From CAKZML01 sp963823435 (GTDB lineage: Bacteria > Pseudomonadota > Gammaproteobacteria > Steroidobacterales > BM003): a stretch of 64,000 nucleotides of DNA. Numbering within the stretch: the first letter of the stretch is position 1; every line of letters starts with the position of its first letter. Positions 39,278 to 49,191 of the stretch are shown one piece after another. The translations under genes and the position numbers were made by a program. The stretch is taken from NCBI GenBank assembly GCA_963823435.1, contig CAWGLN010000001.1, positions 124,001 through 188,000 on the forward strand. Reading direction: 5' to 3'. Under the pieces are notes generated by a model. The model was not told the DNA's origin. It worked only from the letters and a program-made list of their open reading frames with translations, and did not search any database.

Positions 39278-39287
39278 GGAACACCAA

Positions 39288-39962
39288 GTGGCCTTGCGCC
39301 TGGCAGAAAAGATCATCATAGCTGACGACCACCCCCTGTTCCGGGGAGCGTTAAGAGAAGCGGTCTTGAAGGCCTGCCCCGGGGCAGTCATCGTCGAAGC
39401 TGAAACCTTCGCGGAACTTCAGGCGGCGACGGACGAGCACGCGGATGCCGATCTTCTGCTGCTGGATTTGAATATGCCAGGCGCCAGCGGTTTTTCCAGC
39501 CTGATATACGTGCGTTCCAAGCACGGGAGTCTGCCTGCGGTGGTGATCTCGGCACTGGAGGAGACCTGGGTGATACGTCGCGCTATCGCCCATGGCGCCG
39601 CCGGCTTCATACCCAAGTCGTCACCGGTGAGCGTGATCTCCGAGGCCTTGAAGGCAGTGCTTGAGGGAGACTGTTGGTTGCCCGCCGGCATCGACGCCAC
39701 TGACGCCGCCCTGGATCAGGGCGAGCAAACAGTGGCAGACCGCCTGGCGCAACTTACGCCGCAGCAATTCAGGGTTTTCAGCATGCTGTCGGAAGGTTTG
39801 CTGAACAAGCAAATCGCCTATGAACTTGGGGTGTCAGAAGCCACCATCAAGGCGCACGTGACGGCGGTTATGAAAAAGCTCAAGGTAACCAATCGAACCC
39901 AGGCGGTTCTGGAAGCTACACACCTGGCGCTGGAGAGGAAGCTCGTGAACGATCCGGCCTGA
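39288..39962 (+). CDS. crbR: LuxR-family response regulator, CrbR-type
   Basis: A 224-residue response regulator. The receiver domain has acidic residues in 'IIADDHPLF', the phosphoacceptor Asp in 'LLLLDLNMPG' and the lysine in 'GFIPKSS'. The C-terminal LuxR-type helix-turn-helix ('FSMLSEGLLNKQIAYELGVSEATIKAHVTAVMKKL') binds DNA. Sitting between acs and the SSS-type kinase, it matches CrbR (ErdR in Pseudomonas), the activator of acs and actP. AAGGAA precedes GTG 39288. Its stop lies in a palindrome shared with the convergent crbS. Confidence 0.9.
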   Translation: MALRLAEKIIIADDHPLFRGALREAVLKACPGAVIVEAETFAELQAATDEHADADLLLLDLNMPGASGFSSLIYVRSKHGSLPAVVISALEETWVIRRAIAHGAAGFIPKSSPVSVISEALKAVLEGDCWLPAGIDATDAALDQGEQTVADRLAQLTPQQFRVFSMLSEGLLNKQIAYELGVSEATIKAHVTAVMKKLKVTNRTQAVLEATHLALERKLVNDPA

Positions 39963-39985
39963 CCAGGCGCCTGGTCAGGCCTTTT
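39956..39985. terminator. Perfect palindrome between convergent crbR and crbS
   Basis: A 26-base perfect inverted repeat (13 bases each side, centred at 39968/39969) is followed on the plus strand by TTTT. It contains the stop codons of both crbR (39960-39962) and crbS (39975-39977), so it overlaps the ends of both genes. It probably acts as a bidirectional terminator; the minus-strand T tract is weak. Confidence 0.75.
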
Positions 39986-42900
39986 CCCTACCCTGTAACA
40001 AGCTGGTCAGAGTCGCCCTCAAGGCCGCCGGTTTCACGGGCTTCTGCAACATCAAGAAGCCCGCCTCGCGAATCAACAATTTCACTTCATCGGAATTATC
40101 AGCGGTAATGAATGCACCTGGCACAGCCAGCCCCAGGTGATCGCCAAGAATCCGCACCACGTCCAGGCCGTTCTCTTGATCCAGGCGGTAATCGACCAGC
40201 ATGGCGTCCGGGACCAGACCATCGGGCAGTAGTTGCAGCAACTCTTCGCTCGACCTGGCCCCGATGACCTCGCACCCCCAACGCTGCAGCAAGGCCTGCA
40301 TACCGTCCAGGATTTCCTGCTCGTTATCCACGCAAACCACCGTGGCGCCTGCAAGACGACCAATCGGAATCTTGGGAGCTTCCACTTTTTGCCCCAGCAC
40401 GACCTGGTTGACCGCCAGCGGCAAACTCACGGAGAACATACTCCCCTTGCCAAGCTGGGACCGCACCAGCACTGTATGACCAAGCATTCGTGCAACGCGA
40501 TCAACGATAGCCAGTCCGAGGCCGAGACCTTTCTCCTTGCCTCCGGGACCCAGCTCCAGGCGCTTGAACTCGACAAAAATATCCTGCAGGTTCTCCTCCG
40601 GTATGCCCTGGCCCTGGTCCCAGACCTGCACTTCTACCTGATCACCCCTTAGCCTCGCAGCAACCAGTACCTTGCCATTTGCGCTGTAGCGAAAGGCATT
40701 GGCAATCAGGTTCTGCAATATGCGCCGCAAGAGCTGTCTGTCGGATTTCACCACGCAGTCGATACCAGATCCCCGCAGCTCTATTTCCAGGCCGCGTGCC
40801 CGGGCCAGCGGGGAAAACTGCTCATGCAGGACCTGTAACAGGTCAGCCAGGCGGAACTGACTGATCTCCGGCACCAGGGCGCCGCTGTCGAGCTTGGAAA
40901 TATCCAGTAGCCCACCCAGCAAGTCCTCGGCCGCGGCCAGGCTGTTATCCACCCGGTCCACCAGCTTGGCCTGCTCCTGCGGCAGGCTTTCCGCCTGCTC
41001 AGCCAGCACTGATATAAACAGGCGGGCCGCATTCAAAGGTTGCAGGAGATCATGTGTCGCCGCAGCCAGGAAACGTGTCTTGCTGCGGTTGGCCGTCTCA
41101 GCCTCGGCCTTGGCTGCCTCCAGGTCATGCATGGCCTTGTGAAGCTCGTTGGTGCGCTCTCGCACCCGCTGCTCCAGGTTGGACTTGGCCTCCTCCAGCG
41201 CAAGCTCGGCCCTGCGACGACTGGTAATATCCTGGAACATGGCATACAAACCGCTTACCTGTTGCTGCTCGTCGAACTCCGGGATGTATGTCCCTATGCA
41301 ATACACGCTCTCCCCCGAGCGGGTCTGTATTGCGAGATCGAATTCCTGCCTTTGACCTGACAAGGCCCTCTCCAGATACTCCGAACGTTCCAGCAACTGG
41401 CCCTCGGATAGCACCTCGTCAACGCGCTTGCCTATCACCTGCTCGGCAGGAAGATTCACGTAATCCAGGTAACTCTTGTTGGCGAATCGGAAATATTGAT
41501 CCTTGTCCAGGTAACTGAGCATTAACGGAGCATTGTCCGTGTACATCCGGATATTGTGCTCACTCTCACGCAAGGCCTCCTCTACCCGCTTGTGCTCGGT
41601 AATATCCGTAAAGGTAGAAACATAGCCCCCACCCGGCATTCGGTTGCCGCGTATCTCGATTACCTGGCCATCCGGACGCTGACGCTCGTAGCGGTAATTT
41701 TCACCTCCCCGCATGCGTTCCAGTCGCCGTTCCACGTGCTCCGGCACCTCGCCAGGACCACACAGACCTCTTTCGGCGTTGAATCGAATCAATTCCTCAA
41801 CCGGCCGACCCACAAAGACCATTCCTTCCGGGTAATTGAGTAGTTCAAGGTAGCGGCGATTCCAGCCCACTATCCGCAGGTCTTTATCCACTACGGCAAC
41901 GCCCTGGCTGATGCTGTGCAGAGTCGCCTCCAGCAAGCGCCGGTTGAAGGTCACCGCATCGGCTGTCTGATCCAGCAAAGCCAGCATGTCGCCAATCGCC
42001 ATGCCGGTTTTTCTCAAGGCAGCCGTGAGAACGGCCCGCGCCGAGGCTGATCCGATGGCGCCCGCCAGCAACCTCTCCGTGAAGCGGACGATTTCGCCAT
42101 CGGCAAGTATCCCGGGATCCAGCGCCACACCCTTGTCTTTCTCGTACTTCTCGAAGGAGCGTTGCGTGTGGCGGCGCCCGACAAAGCGGGAAGCCAGGGC
42201 CTGCAAGTCTCTTACCGTGGCATGCTGCTGCCAGCGAGAGGGCAAGGACGGCGGGCGCCTGCGCGGATCCTCCACAAATGCCACGGCCTGCAACTGCTCA
42301 CGCAGCGAGGGCGCCCACAAGGCAGAACCCACCACCAGTCCGATCACGTTAAGCGAAAGGGACAGGGCCACCCCGTGGGTGATGTGGGACATACCGCCCA
42401 ACCCGAACAAGGCCTCGGGCCTGAGCCACTGCATGCCCCATATGCCGTTTGCTATCCACTGCAGGTCGCCACCGGCGGAACGCGCCAATCCGGGCAGCAA
42501 CAGGGTATAGGCCCATGCCCCAAAACCCAGTCCCAGCCCCAGCAGGGCGCCACGTCGACTGGCATTACGCCAGAACAAACCGGCAATAATCGCCGGGGCA
42601 AACTGGGCGACGGCGGCAAAAGACAGGAGGCCAATAGAAGCCAGTCCAGCCCCCTGGCCGGTCAATCTGTAATACAGGTAGGCGGCCAGGGTCAGGGCAA
42701 CAATGGTTGCCCGCCTGACATTCAGCAAAATTCGGCTCATGTCCTCGCGCAAGTGCAAGCCAAGAGACTTTGCGCCGAGCAGCAAGGGCAGGACGATATC
42801 GTTGCTTACCATCGTGGCCAGGGCCACGGTGGCCACGATTACCATTCCGGTAGCCGCAGAGAACCCACCCAGGAAGGCGAACAGACCCAGCGTCTGGTTT

Positions 42901-43868
42901 CCATGCGCCAGGGGCAAGGCCAGTACAAATGTATCGGCGTTGATCTGGCCGGTGCCGAACACTTTCAAGCCAGCCATGGCGATCGGGGGTACCGCCAACA
43001 TGACCACGGCCAGGTAAAGCGGAAACAGCCATCGAGCCATGCGCAGGTCTTTTTCTCCGGCGCATTCAACCACGGCAACATGGTATTGCCTGGGTAGGCA
43101 AAACATGGCCGCCATGGCCAGAACGGTCTGGGCGAAAAACCCGCCGGGCATTTCCTGGGGAAGAAACAAGGAACTCATGTCCCGATCAATGACCATGGTC
43201 TCAAGCGCTTCCTTGTACCCACCAAGTACCCCGTACATGGCAAACACCGCCACTGCGACCAGGGCCAACAACTTGACCACAGACTCGGTCGCAATGGCCA
43301 GCATCATGCCGCGATGGTGTTCGGATGCGTCTATGTGTCGGGTACCAAAAAGGATGGCAAACACCGCCAGCAACAGCGCCAAATAGAATGCTGTTGACGG
43401 GGTCCCGCCGCCGGCCGCCGCTGTACTACCAGTTAGAACATCGAAGGAGGTGGCCACGGCTTTGAGCTGAAGGGAGATATAGGGAATGATCCCGACCACG
43501 GCACTGACGGTCACCAGCACAGAAATACCCCTGGACATGCCGTAGCGAGCCGCAATGAAATCCGCGATGGTAGTGAGATTCTGCTTCTTGCTGACTTCTA
43601 CAATCCGTCGCAAGACCTCCCATCCAAATACCCACATGAGGATAGGCCCGAGGTAAATCGGCACATAGCCCCAACCGGTAGATACCGCGGTACCCACCGC
43701 ACCGTAAAAAGTCCAGGACGTGCAATAGACTGCCAGGGAAAGGCTGTACACCAGCGGCCCGTTTAATGGTCGCTTGCCTGCCGCATCCCTGCTATCGCCC
43801 CAGTAGGCAATCGCAAAGAGAAATCCAACATAGGCAAGTGACAGGGCAATCAGGATGCCTGTCTGCAA
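39975..43868 (-). CDS. crbS: Hybrid sensor histidine kinase with solute-symporter domain, CrbS-type
   Basis: A 1,297-residue kinase. Roughly residues 1-500 form a sodium:solute-symporter (SSS) fold with about 13 membrane segments ('VYCTSWTFYGAVGTAVSTGW', 'LPRQYHVAVVECA'). A linker and two PAS domains follow (about 650-900, e.g. 'VDKDLRIVGWNRRYLELLNYP'). The histidine kinase core has its H-box in 'AAATHDLLQPLNAARLF' and the ATP lid 'GKEKGLGLGLAIVDRVA'. A C-terminal receiver ('VVCVDNEQEILDG', 'AMLVDYRLDQENGLDV') ends the protein. This is the CrbS/MxtR architecture; with CrbR it controls the acetate switch in Vibrio and Pseudomonas. What the symporter domain senses is unresolved. Confidence 0.93.
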   Translation of the reverse strand: MQTGILIALSLAYVGFLFAIAYWGDSRDAAGKRPLNGPLVYSLSLAVYCTSWTFYGAVGTAVSTGWGYVPIYLGPILMWVFGWEVLRRIVEVSKKQNLTTIADFIAARYGMSRGISVLVTVSAVVGIIPYISLQLKAVATSFDVLTGSTAAAGGGTPSTAFYLALLLAVFAILFGTRHIDASEHHRGMMLAIATESVVKLLALVAVAVFAMYGVLGGYKEALETMVIDRDMSSLFLPQEMPGGFFAQTVLAMAAMFCLPRQYHVAVVECAGEKDLRMARWLFPLYLAVVMLAVPPIAMAGLKVFGTGQINADTFVLALPLAHGNQTLGLFAFLGGFSAATGMVIVATVALATMVSNDIVLPLLLGAKSLGLHLREDMSRILLNVRRATIVALTLAAYLYYRLTGQGAGLASIGLLSFAAVAQFAPAIIAGLFWRNASRRGALLGLGLGFGAWAYTLLLPGLARSAGGDLQWIANGIWGMQWLRPEALFGLGGMSHITHGVALSLSLNVIGLVVGSALWAPSLREQLQAVAFVEDPRRRPPSLPSRWQQHATVRDLQALASRFVGRRHTQRSFEKYEKDKGVALDPGILADGEIVRFTERLLAGAIGSASARAVLTAALRKTGMAIGDMLALLDQTADAVTFNRRLLEATLHSISQGVAVVDKDLRIVGWNRRYLELLNYPEGMVFVGRPVEELIRFNAERGLCGPGEVPEHVERRLERMRGGENYRYERQRPDGQVIEIRGNRMPGGGYVSTFTDITEHKRVEEALRESEHNIRMYTDNAPLMLSYLDKDQYFRFANKSYLDYVNLPAEQVIGKRVDEVLSEGQLLERSEYLERALSGQRQEFDLAIQTRSGESVYCIGTYIPEFDEQQQVSGLYAMFQDITSRRRAELALEEAKSNLEQRVRERTNELHKAMHDLEAAKAEAETANRSKTRFLAAATHDLLQPLNAARLFISVLAEQAESLPQEQAKLVDRVDNSLAAAEDLLGGLLDISKLDSGALVPEISQFRLADLLQVLHEQFSPLARARGLEIELRGSGIDCVVKSDRQLLRRILQNLIANAFRYSANGKVLVAARLRGDQVEVQVWDQGQGIPEENLQDIFVEFKRLELGPGGKEKGLGLGLAIVDRVARMLGHTVLVRSQLGKGSMFSVSLPLAVNQVVLGQKVEAPKIPIGRLAGATVVCVDNEQEILDGMQALLQRWGCEVIGARSSEELLQLLPDGLVPDAMLVDYRLDQENGLDVVRILGDHLGLAVPGAFITADNSDEVKLLIREAGFLMLQKPVKPAALRATLTSLLQGREKA

Positions 43869-43916
43869 GTGGAAACTCTCCCCTATTGAGTTGAGTTGAT
43901 CAGGCGCAGCTAGATT

Positions 43917-44083
43917 CTACGGAGCCTCTGATTTGGTCTGGACGAAGTAGGTCGCTGGCGAAAAGATTCGGGTTCAAGGCGCCAATCGCACGGAATAGCG
44001 AGCTATTGCGAAGATTGGCAACATAGAAGCTGGAGCTTTTAGCCGCGAGATACAAGTTCATGACCAGATCAGAGACTCCCTAA
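43917..44083 (-). mobile_element. MITE-like element, copy 1 (159 bp, flanked by CTAC/CTAA)
   Basis: Non-coding element at 43921-44079 with imperfect terminal inverted repeats: the left end reads GGAGCCTCTGATTTGG and the complement of the right end GGAGTCTCTGATCTGG. Its minus strand aligns over its length with copies 2 and 3, sharing blocks such as TCATGAA, TTGCCAATCTTCG and ATTGGCGCCTTGAA. Flanks CTAC and CTAA resemble the 4-base YTAR targets of IS5-family elements; the link is inference. It has no transposase. It fills much of the 442-base gap between crbS and the DUF4212 gene. The remainder, 44084-44310, should hold the actP-module promoter, but no clear site is seen. Confidence 0.8.
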
Positions 44084-44310
44084 TACCATGGTCTAATAAG
44101 GCCCGCAAGCACAGGGTGGATTCGAAGCATTCGCCGCAACCCGACGATTATCGTCAGAAAAACGGTCATTACAGATAGACGGAATAACGCCCGGTCGGTC
44201 CCGGTTCAGCCCTCTAAGACTAAAGTAGGACTGCGCTGGCATAAGACCCTCAGCTAGATTGATCCTCGTTATAAATAGGGTCATAGCCACCAAAAGAGGG
44301 GGAGCGTCCC

Positions 44311-44571
44311 ATGAGTGGAAATAGCAAAGGGGCTGAATACTGGAAAAGAAACCTGAGCCTGATGACGATCTGTCTGGTCATCTGGTTCGTAGTTTCCTAC
44401 GTATTCGGAATTATTCTTGTAGAACCTCTGAACGCGATCAAGATCGGCGGGTATAAGCTCGGTTTCTGGTTTTCGCAACAGGGATCTCTCTACATTTTCG
44501 TCGTACTGATCTTCTACTACGCATCCAAGATGAATAAGTTGGATCGCGAATTCGACGTTCACGAAGACTGA
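44311..44571 (+). CDS. DUF4212 small subunit of sodium/solute symporter
   Basis: An 86-residue membrane protein with two hydrophobic segments ('LSLMTICLVIWFVVSYVFGIIL' region and 'SLYIFVVLIFYYASKMNKLD'), ending in a charged tail. The pattern 'YWKRNL...IWF.VS...GI....L' is that of DUF4212 proteins, which are almost always encoded just ahead of an SSS-family acetate/solute symporter, as here. GGGGGAG precedes the ATG. The two proteins probably form a complex. Confidence 0.9.
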   Translation: MSGNSKGAEYWKRNLSLMTICLVIWFVVSYVFGIILVEPLNAIKIGGYKLGFWFSQQGSLYIFVVLIFYYASKMNKLDREFDVHED

Positions 44572-44584
44572 GGGGGGCGTAGCA

Positions 44585-46365
44585 ATGGATCTCAAGACAT
44601 TAACCTTTATTGTCGTGGGCAGCTACTTTCGCCCTCTACATCGCAATTGCAATTTATTCCCGTGCCAAGAGCACAGGGGATTTCTATGTTGCAGGCAAGG
44701 GTATTCACCCGGTAGCAAACGGCATGGCCACGGCAGCTGACTGGATGTCGGCAGCATCATTCATTTCCATGGCGGGCCTGATAGCCTTCCTTGGCTACGG
44801 CGGTTCGGTGTTCCTGATGGGCTGGACGGGCGGTTACGTGCTGCTCGCCATGTTGCTCGCACCCTACCTGCGCAAGTTCGGCAAGTTCACGGTTCCGGAG
44901 TTCATTGGTGAGCGTTATTACTCACAAAGCGCCAGGATCGTGGCTGTCATCTGCCTGATCGTTGCCTCTATCACTTACGTGATCGGGCAGATGAAAGGCA
45001 TCGGTGTGGCGTTCTCACGATTCATGGAAGTGGATTTCACCCACGGCCTGATGGTGGGCATGGGTATCGTGTTCATTTATGCCGTGCTCGGCGGTATGAA
45101 AGGCATCACCTATACCCAGATTGCCCAGTACTGCGTGTTGATTTTCGCCTACACGATTCCGGCGATCTTCATCTCCTTGCAGCTGACCGGCAATCCTATC
45201 CCGCAATTGGGATTGGGTAGCACCATGGCGGATGGCAGCGGCGTGTACCTGTTGGACAAGCTGGATCTGATCGTGACCGACCTGGGTTTCAGGGAATACT
45301 CGACATCGTCCAACGGGAATATGCTTAACATGTTCCTGTACACACTGTCCCTGATGATCGGTACCGCGGGTCTGCCCCACGTCATTATCCGTTTCTTCAC
45401 CGTACCCAAGGTGCGGGACGCCCGTGCGTCAGCCGGCTGGGCATTGGTCTTCATCGCGATCCTGTACACCACAGCTCCGGCCGTGGGCGCCATGGCTCGC
45501 CTGAACCTGATCAATACTATCCAGACCGGTCCGGTAGGCTCTCCCACAGGCAATGTGCTGATATCAGAACTGCCTGACTGGATGGGTCGCTGGCAGGCTA
45601 CCGGCCTGCTGAACTGGGAGGACAAGAACGGCGATGGCCGTATCCAGTTCTACAATGAAGCAGGTATGGGTGACAAAGCGGCGGCCTATGGCTGGGCTGG
45701 CAATGAGATGACCAAGGTGGACAATGACATCATGGTGTTGGCCAACCCGGAAATCGCCGGTCTGCCCAACTGGGTGGTTGCCCTGGTAGCTGCAGGCGGT
45801 ATTGCGGCGGCGCTGTCCACTGCGGCCGGTCTGTTGCTTGCCATCTCCTCGGCAATTTCTCATGACCTGCTCAAGGGCGTGTTCATGAAGGATATTTCCG
45901 AGAAGAACGAGCTGATGGCAGGTCGTATCGCCATGGCCGGCGCCATTGTCGTGGCGGGGTACCTGGGTCTGAATCCACCCGGCTTTGCGGCACAGGTGGT
46001 GGCTTTGGCCTTCGGTCTGGCGGCCTCGTCGATTTTCCCTGCCCTGATGATGGGTATCTTCGACAAGCGCGCCAACAGCAGCGGCGCCGTGGCTGGTATG
46101 TTGACCGGTCTGGGCTCGACCTTGCTGTACATCTTCTGGTTCAAGGGATGGTTCTTCATTCCTGGCACCGAGATGGCGGCCAATAACGCCTGCCAACTGG
46201 ATCCTGGGTATTTCACCCGAGGCCTTTGGTGCGGTGGGTGCATTGCTTAACTTCGCGGTGGCTTACGCGGTATCACACAATACTGCACCGCCTCCCGAGC
46301 ACATCCAGCACCTGGTGGAAGACATTCGTATTCCGCGTGGCTCTGGTGGAGCAGCGGCTCACTAA
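44585..46365 (+). CDS. actP: Acetate permease-like sodium/solute symporter (two frameshifts in this assembly)
   Basis: An SSS-family symporter (592 residues after correction), probably for acetate because of its setting with acs and CrbSR. ATG 44585 gives MDLKTLTFIVVG; one inserted base near 44617-44625 then shifts the frame to 'ATFALYIAIAIYSRAKSTGDFYVAGKG'. 'NGMATAADWMSAASFISMAGLIAFLGYGG' and 'KFTVPEFIGERYYS' identify the family. A second apparent insertion near 46188-46195 moves the end into the frame reading 'WILGISPEAFGAVGALLNFAVAYAV' to the stop at 46365. About 13 membrane segments are present. Correcting both restores an uninterrupted gene. Confidence 0.92.
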
Positions 46366-46452
46366 TCACACCCTGATGGTGTAATACAGCGGGGGGCATC
46401 CTGAACGGGATGTCCCCCGTTTCCTTTCAGACTTCACCTGCAAGAATCTGCA

Positions 46453-48294
46453 ATGATTGAACTGACTGAAATTCTCGACTTTTTCCTGGCCCACCCGCCA
46501 TTTGACCAATTGCAGCGCGAGCAACTCAGGGAATGTCTGCGTGGGCTGCAAGCCGAATATTTTCCCAAAGGCGGTCAGATTCTGGAAATAGGGCAGGAAA
46601 ATCACTTGCTGCACATCGTGCGCAGTGGCGCGGTGGAACTTCACGACAGTGACAATAGCCTGGTCGCCCGAATGAGTGAGGGCGAATCCTTCGGTTATAT
46701 CTCGTCTGCTCAGCGGAAAACCGGTACGCTACCGCGCCGTGGCGGCCGAAGACGCGTTGATCTTCCACCTGCCAGCCGATTCGTTCGGGCAATTGAGGCG
46801 GGCGGCGCCTTCACTGGATCACTTTTTTACCGAGGCGTTTGCCGAAAGACTGAACATGGCGATCCGGGACAAGGGACCGGAGTGAGCTTGCCGCAACACG
46901 GCTTGGCGACCTGGCCCGGCGTGAATTGGTGCAAATGGACAGTGCCTCCTCGGTCGCGGACGTGGCCGCAATCATGACCGAGAAAGGCGTTTCTTCAATC
47001 TTGCTGAGCGAAGGTGGTGCCGTTGCCGGCATCCTGACCGACAAGGATCTGAGGCGACGGGTTGTTGCCACCCGCCTGCCCTACGACACGCCGGTGCGGG
47101 ACATCATGACCCACGACCCGGTAATCGCCAGCCACGACTCCAACGTGGCCGAAGCGCTGCTGATCATGATGCAGAGAAACATCCATCACCTTCCGGTGCT
47201 TCGGGACAAGGTACCTGTCGGCATGCTCACGCTTGCCGATCTGCTGCGCGCAGAAGCGGAACACCCCATTTATATGGCCGGCGACATCCTCAAACAAGGC
47301 GACGCCGAAAGTATCGCCAGGGTGAGCAAGCGCCTGCCTGAACTGATTCAGAGAATGATCGGCGCGGACGCCACGGCCGACCAGATCGGCAAGGTCGTTA
47401 CCACCGTGACCGATGCCATCACCAAGCGATTGATCCAACTGGCAATCACTGAAACTCGGCCCACCACCGGTAAAATTCGCCTGGCTGGCACTGGGGTCCC
47501 AGGGTCGCCAGGAGCAGTCAGCAAAATCTGACCAGGACAACGCCTTGCTGCTGGATGATTCCTTCCTGCCTGAACACGATGCCTACTTTGAACAGCTCGG
47601 CAAGTTCGTCTCTGACGGACTGGATGCTTGTGGCTACGTATATTGTCCGGGCGATGTGATGGCCTCCAACACGCGGTGGCGACAACCCCTTAAAGTGTGG
47701 AAAGGCTACTTCAGACGCTGGATAGCAGAACCCGAGCCCAAGGCACTCATGTACGCCAATATATTCTTCGATCTCAGGATCGTTGAAGGCCATGACGCAC
47801 TGGTAAAGGAACTCAAGGAACATATCGCCGACCTGGCGCGCAAAAATCATTTCTTCCTGGCAATGATGGCCAAGAATGCCATGGCATTTCAGCCTCCCCT
47901 TGGCTTTTTCCGCCAATTCGTTCTGGAAAAGGGTGGCGGACACGGTGATTCCCTGGATCTGAAGCACCGGGGCGTCATACCGATAGTGGAATTGGCCCGT
48001 ATCTATTCCCTGGCGGGCGGTGAGGTCCGGGTCAACAGCCGACGCAGGCTTCGGGCCGCCGTATTGACTGGCCAGATTACCGAGGGCACGGGCCGTAGTC
48101 TGGAAGACGCGCTGGAACTGATAGACTACGTTCGCATGAACCACCAATGGGAAGAAATGAAAAACGGTCTGCCACCGAGCAACTATGTCCCGCCGAGCTT
48201 CCTGTCTCCCTTGCAGCGACAACACCTGAAGGCCGCCTTCAATGTGGTACGCACCGCCCAGGCTGCACTGTTGAACCGGTTTGGGTTGAACTAG
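46453..48294 (+). CDS. cNMP-binding/CBS/DUF294 nucleotidyltransferase-like signalling protein (three frameshifts in this assembly)
   Basis: A 612-residue protein after three single-base corrections (near 46695-46702, 46881-46885 and 47472-47475). It has a cyclic-nucleotide-binding-like domain (about 15-150, 'FPKGGQILEIGQENHLLHIVRSG'), two CBS domains (about 160-290, 'GILTDKDLRRRVVA', 'PVGMLTLADLLRA'), then a DUF294 nucleotidyltransferase fold ('WLALGSQGRQEQSAKSDQDNAL') and the DUF294 C-terminal domain. The family is typically linked to the actP/acs locus and is thought to act in regulation; its reaction is unknown. The TAG stop at 48292-48294 lies in the CTAG flank of MITE copy 2. Confidence 0.88.
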
Positions 48295-48469
48295 GGAGCC
48301 TCTGATCTATTCATGAACCTGTATCTTGCGTCTAAAAGCCCCAGCTTCTGCGTTGCCAATCTTCGAAGTAGCCAATCTTCCAGTACCACTACTACGTGTG
48401 ATTGGCGCCTTGAATCTGGCTCTTTCGCTCGCAATCTGCTAAGCCCAGAATAAATCAGAGACCCCCCAG
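48291..48469 (+). mobile_element. MITE-like element, copy 2 (171 bp, flanked by CTAG/CCAG)
   Basis: Element at 48295-48465, in the opposite orientation to copies 1 and 3. It begins GGAGCCTCTGATC and ends with the inverted version TCAGAGACCCC, and it shares the internal blocks TCATGAAC, TTGCCAATCTTCG and ATTGGCGCCTTGAA with copy 1. The left flank CTAG supplies the DUF294 stop codon. The right flank CCAG is immediately followed by AGGAAG, the likely ribosome site of the exonuclease gene. Confidence 0.8.
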
Positions 48470-48480
48470 GAAGTACATCC

Positions 48481-49172
48481 TTGCTCCGATCGTTTATTGA
48501 CAGACTGGCCAGGAAGCGGCTTTTAGCCAGCGCAAACTGGGAGCCCATGCGCGGGTTCCTGCTTTCAGAACCGCCTGACCGCCAGCGGTTCTGGAGGGAC
48601 GTGGAACTGCTTGTCGCGGACCTCGAAACCACCGGACTGGATGCCAGGCAGAACCACATTGTCAGTTTTGGCTGGGTACTTATTTCAGGAGGCCGGATAC
48701 ATCTGGACCAGGCGCAACATATCGTGGTCCGATCAGGCACACCAATGAATCAAAGCGCCACCATCCATGGTATTTTTGACAGCCACGTGGCCCAGGGAGT
48801 GACCATGGAATCGGCCCTGGCTGAACTTCTGGATCAGCTTCGTGGCAGGGTCCTGGTGCTGCACCATGCCCCGCTGGACCAGGCTTTTCTAAACCAGGCC
48901 TGCATCCAGGTCTGCGGCCAGAAACTGGTGACGCCGATAATCGACACCATGGCCCTGGAGAAAGACCCGGTTGGATCGACGTGACCAGCCGATCCAGCCA
49001 GGAATGCTGCAGGCTTGGCGCCGTGCGCGAACGCTATGGACTCGGCCCGATACGGGCGCACAACGCCTTGACCGATGCCTTGGCAACGGCGGAATTGTTG
49101 CTGGCGATAATTGCCCATTCCGAAAGGGGCGGAGAACCTCTTCGATTGAAACACTTGCTTGCGCGTATTTGA
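48481..49172 (+). CDS. DEDDh 3'-5' exonuclease, DnaQ-like (two frameshifts in this assembly)
   Basis: A 229-residue exonuclease of the DNA polymerase III epsilon-like family after two corrections, near 48960-48969 and 49011-49014. Exo I is 'LLVADLETTGLD', exo II 'VLHHAPLDQAFL', and exo III 'RAHNALTDALATAELLLA', giving a complete DEDDh set. In the corrected frame the middle reads 'KTRLDRRDQPIQPGMLQ'. The N-terminal arm 'RSFIDRLARKRLLA' is typical of the short form found near CrbSR/DUF294 loci. The start is TTG 48481 with AGGAAG upstream, just after MITE copy 2; ATG 48547 is an alternative. Two opposed MITE copies bracket the gene. Confidence 0.87.
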
Positions 49173-49191
49173 GGACGCGCAAGCCTGACAT

